NCBI GenBank assembly: GCA_040839025.1
Contig: JBFPJN010000002.1
Location: forward strand, 1-64,000
Length of the DNA stretch: 64,000 bases
Reading direction: 5' to 3'
Source: Alphaproteobacteria bacterium LSUCC0719
GTDB taxonomy: Bacteria > Pseudomonadota > Alphaproteobacteria > Puniceispirillales > Puniceispirillaceae
Both the position numbers and the translations under genes were made by a program. Under the pieces are notes generated by a model that saw nothing but the letters and a program-made list of their open reading frames with translations, was not told where the DNA came from and made no database searches. Of the stretch, positions 62,146-64,000 are shown one piece after another. The first letter of the stretch is position 1, and every line of letters starts with the position of its first letter.

Positions 62146-62940
62146 ATGTCACAGGACACCAACAGCACAGCTGCGATTCATGCGGACAAGCTATGCCTGA
62201 CCTTTGAGTCGAATGACGGGCCGGTGCACGCGCTGAAGGACGTCGATCTGACCATCGACAAGGGTGATTTCGTGTCTTTCATCGGCCCATCGGGATGCGG
62301 CAAGACCACCCTGCTGCGGGTCATCGCCGATCTTGAGCATCCAACAGCCGGTGCCATTTCGGTGAATGGCGACACGCCGGAGCAGGCCCGCCTGGCCGGT
62401 GCCTATGGCTATGTCTTTCAGGCACCGGCGCTTCTGGCATGGCGGACGATTGAACGGAATATCGGCCTGCCGCTGGAAATCATGGGGATCAGCCGTGCCG
62501 AACAGGCCGAGCGCGTCCAGCGAACGCTGGACCTTGTCGGACTCGACGGGTTTGGCCGGAAATTCCCCTGGCAGCTGTCGGGAGGCATGCAGCAACGCGC
62601 CTCTATCGCGCGGGCGCTGGCCTTTGATGCCGATTTGCTGCTGATGGATGAACCTTTTGGCGCGCTTGATGAAATCGTCCGCGACCATCTGAATGAACAG
62701 CTTCTCCAACTGTGGCAAAAGACCGGCAAGACAATCTGTTTCGTCACCCATTCCATTCCCGAGGCGGTCTATCTGTCGACCCGGATTGTCGTCATGTCGC
62801 CGCGCCCGGGGCGCGTGACCGACATTATTGAATCCGACCTGCCGCGGGACCGGCCCCTCGATATCCGGGAATCGAAACGGTTCCTTGAAATCGCCCAGCG
62901 GGTGCGCAACGGCCTTCGCGAGGGACATTCCTATGACTAG
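62146..62940 (+). CDS. ABC transporter ATPase (SsuB/TauB/ThiZ-like) for a pyrimidine-type substrate
   Basis: This 264-residue ATPase has Walker A GPSGCGKTTLL, signature LSGGMQQRASIARAL, Walker B LLLMDEPFGALD and the H-loop VTHSIPEAV, the pattern of nitrate/sulfonate/thiamine-precursor importers. It follows dihydropyrimidinase by 66 bp on the same strand. Similar operons carry an ATPase, two permeases and an NMT1-type binding protein for pyrimidines. I chose the ATG at 62146 with GGGGGAG before it; a GTG precedes it. Confidence 0.88.
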   Translation: MSQDTNSTAAIHADKLCLTFESNDGPVHALKDVDLTIDKGDFVSFIGPSGCGKTTLLRVIADLEHPTAGAISVNGDTPEQARLAGAYGYVFQAPALLAWRTIERNIGLPLEIMGISRAEQAERVQRTLDLVGLDGFGRKFPWQLSGGMQQRASIARALAFDADLLLMDEPFGALDEIVRDHLNEQLLQLWQKTGKTICFVTHSIPEAVYLSTRIVVMSPRPGRVTDIIESDLPRDRPLDIRESKRFLEIAQRVRNGLREGHSYD

Positions 62941-62974
62941 GTGGCCGATGACCAAGTGGCCTATGACCGGGTTG
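62933..62974 (+). repeat. Three degenerate 15-bp tandem repeats at the ATPase-permease junction
   Basis: ATGACTAGGTGGCCG, ATGACCAAGTGGCCT and ATGACCGGGTTGCGA follow each other from the last codons of the ATPase gene into the gap before the permease. The stop TAG of the ATPase is inside the first copy. Confidence 0.75.
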
Positions 62975-63024
62975 CGAACAGAGCATGACCGGACCGGCGG
63001 CACGGATGTGAAGGGGCCAAAAAG

Positions 63025-63912
63025 GTGACGGGCACGATGACAGGCACGGTCAGCAGGGCAGCGCCGATTGTCGTCGTCGTCGCGGCGATCATGGTGATCT
63101 GGTACGGCTTTACCGTGCATCTGAATGCGCCCTGGCAAATTGAGCGCTACGAGAAGGCCGGAACCGAATGGCAGATGCGCGATCTTGTGCGCGATACGAT
63201 GGCGCAGGATCGTCCGGTGCTGCCGGCACCACACCAGATCGTCACGGAAATCTGGAATACCACAGTCAAAAAGAAAATCACCTCGAAGCGGTCGCTGATC
63301 TATCACGGCAGCATCACCCTGTCATCGACCCTGCTCGGCTTTGCCATGGGCACCGTCCTCGGTATCGGGCTGGCGGTGTCGATTGTCGAAAACAGGGCGA
63401 TGGACAAGTCGCTGATGCCGTGGATCATCACCAGCCAGACAATCCCGATCCTGGCCATTGCGCCGATGATCATCGTGGTGTTGAACGCTGTCGGCTTGTC
63501 GGGCCTGGTGCCAAAGGCGATGATTTCCACCTATCTGAGCTTCTTTCCCGTCGTCGTGGGCATGGTCAAGGGACTGCGCAGCCCCGACCCGATGCTGATG
63601 GACCTGATGCGCACCTACAAGGCATCCCGCCTTCAGACATTCTGGAAGCTGCGCCTTCCCGCCTCGGTACCATTCCTGTTTGCCTCGATGAAGGTTGCTG
63701 TCGCAATCAGTCTTGTCGGTGCGATTGTCGGTGAATTGCCGACCGGTGCCGTCGCCGGGCTTGGCGCACGGCTTCTTGCCGGTTCCTATTACGGTCAGAC
63801 AATCCAGATCTGGTCGGCGCTGATCGCGGCGGCCTGTATGGCGGCGCTTCTTGTTGGCGTCGTCGGGGTGATCAGCCATATCGCGCTTCGCCGGATGGGG
63901 CTTCGGGCATGA
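63025..63912 (+). CDS. ABC transporter permease (SsuC-like)
   Basis: This 295-residue membrane protein has a first helix after APIVVVVAAIMVIW, a long periplasmic segment (about residues 30-90) and a typical coupling loop RTYKASRLQTFWKLRLPASVP. It pairs with the second permease starting at 63909. GTG at 63025 is preceded by GAAGGGG; an ATG at 63037 is also possible. Confidence 0.85.
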   Translation: MTGTMTGTVSRAAPIVVVVAAIMVIWYGFTVHLNAPWQIERYEKAGTEWQMRDLVRDTMAQDRPVLPAPHQIVTEIWNTTVKKKITSKRSLIYHGSITLSSTLLGFAMGTVLGIGLAVSIVENRAMDKSLMPWIITSQTIPILAIAPMIIVVLNAVGLSGLVPKAMISTYLSFFPVVVGMVKGLRSPDPMLMDLMRTYKASRLQTFWKLRLPASVPFLFASMKVAVAISLVGAIVGELPTGAVAGLGARLLAGSYYGQTIQIWSALIAAACMAALLVGVVGVISHIALRRMGLRA

Positions 63913-64000
63913 CCGGGTTCCAGCGCGCCATTGCCACGCTTGGCAGCCTTGCCGCGGCGATGGCGCTGATCACCGCCCTTGCCATGTTTGGCCAGACCGG
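63909..64000 (+). CDS. Second ABC transporter permease, truncated by the window end
   Basis: The ATG at 63909 overlaps the previous permease stop as ATGA. The 30 visible codons (MTGFQRAIATLGSLAAAMAL and on) give a hydrophobic N-terminal helix, as expected for the second permease of a pyrimidine-type importer. The rest lies beyond the window. Confidence 0.6.
   Translation, partial: MTGFQRAIATLGSLAAAMALITALAMFGQT

Overview
The window looks like chromosome of a free-living, probably marine, heterotrophic alphaproteobacterium. The evidence is moderate GC, tightly packed operons with ATGA and TGATG overlaps, Tat-exported solute-binding proteins, an alphaproteobacterial-type Zur box, a RutR-type pyrimidine regulon and several ABC uptake systems. 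A SAR116/Rhodospirillales-like affiliation is my guess and was not tested. I saw no rRNA, tRNA, CRISPR array, phage or intact insertion sequence. The window cuts a transporter operon at its right end.

Layout. (1) 120-10105: a minus-strand operon with a dipeptide-family ABC transporter, an enolase-superfamily enzyme, a three-subunit opine-oxidase/D-hydroxyproline-dehydrogenase-like flavoenzyme and RidA, with a divergent LysR gene. (2) 11221-26537: a hydrolase-rich block with an orphan RES-domain protein, an M81 peptidase, AbgB-like and HipO-like amidohydrolases, an N-carbamoyl-amino-acid-hydrolase-like enzyme, a second Dpp-type ABC transporter, an alpha/beta hydrolase, an MFS exporter and an M20 peptidase. 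(3) 26640-33861: an IclR remnant, a cytosine deaminase, a PuuE-like deacetylase, a Pot-type ABC transporter, and a BtpA-like/phosphoribosyltransferase pair. (4) 33906-35128: a YqaA-type membrane protein and a bicupin. (5) 35209-40100: a complete urease operon ureDABCEFG. (6) 40184-43047: znuBC and divergent znuA around a perfect Zur-like palindrome. (7) 43111-49682: a MarR-controlled CoA-dependent pathway (ligase, hydratase, SDR, amidohydrolase, acyl-CoA dehydrogenase) resembling the beta-oxidative hydroxycinnamate pathway of Agrobacterium. (8) 49852-54602: a YczE-like protein, an MFS transporter, a spermidine-synthase-like protein, and an aldose dehydrogenase/lactonase pair. (9) 54628-64000: reductive pyrimidine catabolism (preT, preA, rutR-like, ureidopropionase, dihydropyrimidinase) with its own ABC transporter.

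The common theme is scavenging of organic nitrogen and carbon: amides, carbamoyl compounds, peptides, cyclic amino acids, urea, cytosine and uracil, and phenylpropanoids. Cytosine deaminase (26899) feeds uracil to PreTA, dihydropyrimidinase and ureidopropionase (55459-62079), and urease releases ammonia from urea.

Two features recur. Each of the three complete solute-binding-protein genes is separated from its permease genes by a GC-rich hairpin. At least seven intergenic junctions carry different short tandem repeats (5-16 bp units, 3-5 copies), often just upstream of a start codon; a related 15-bp repeat builds the His-rich loop of ZnuA.
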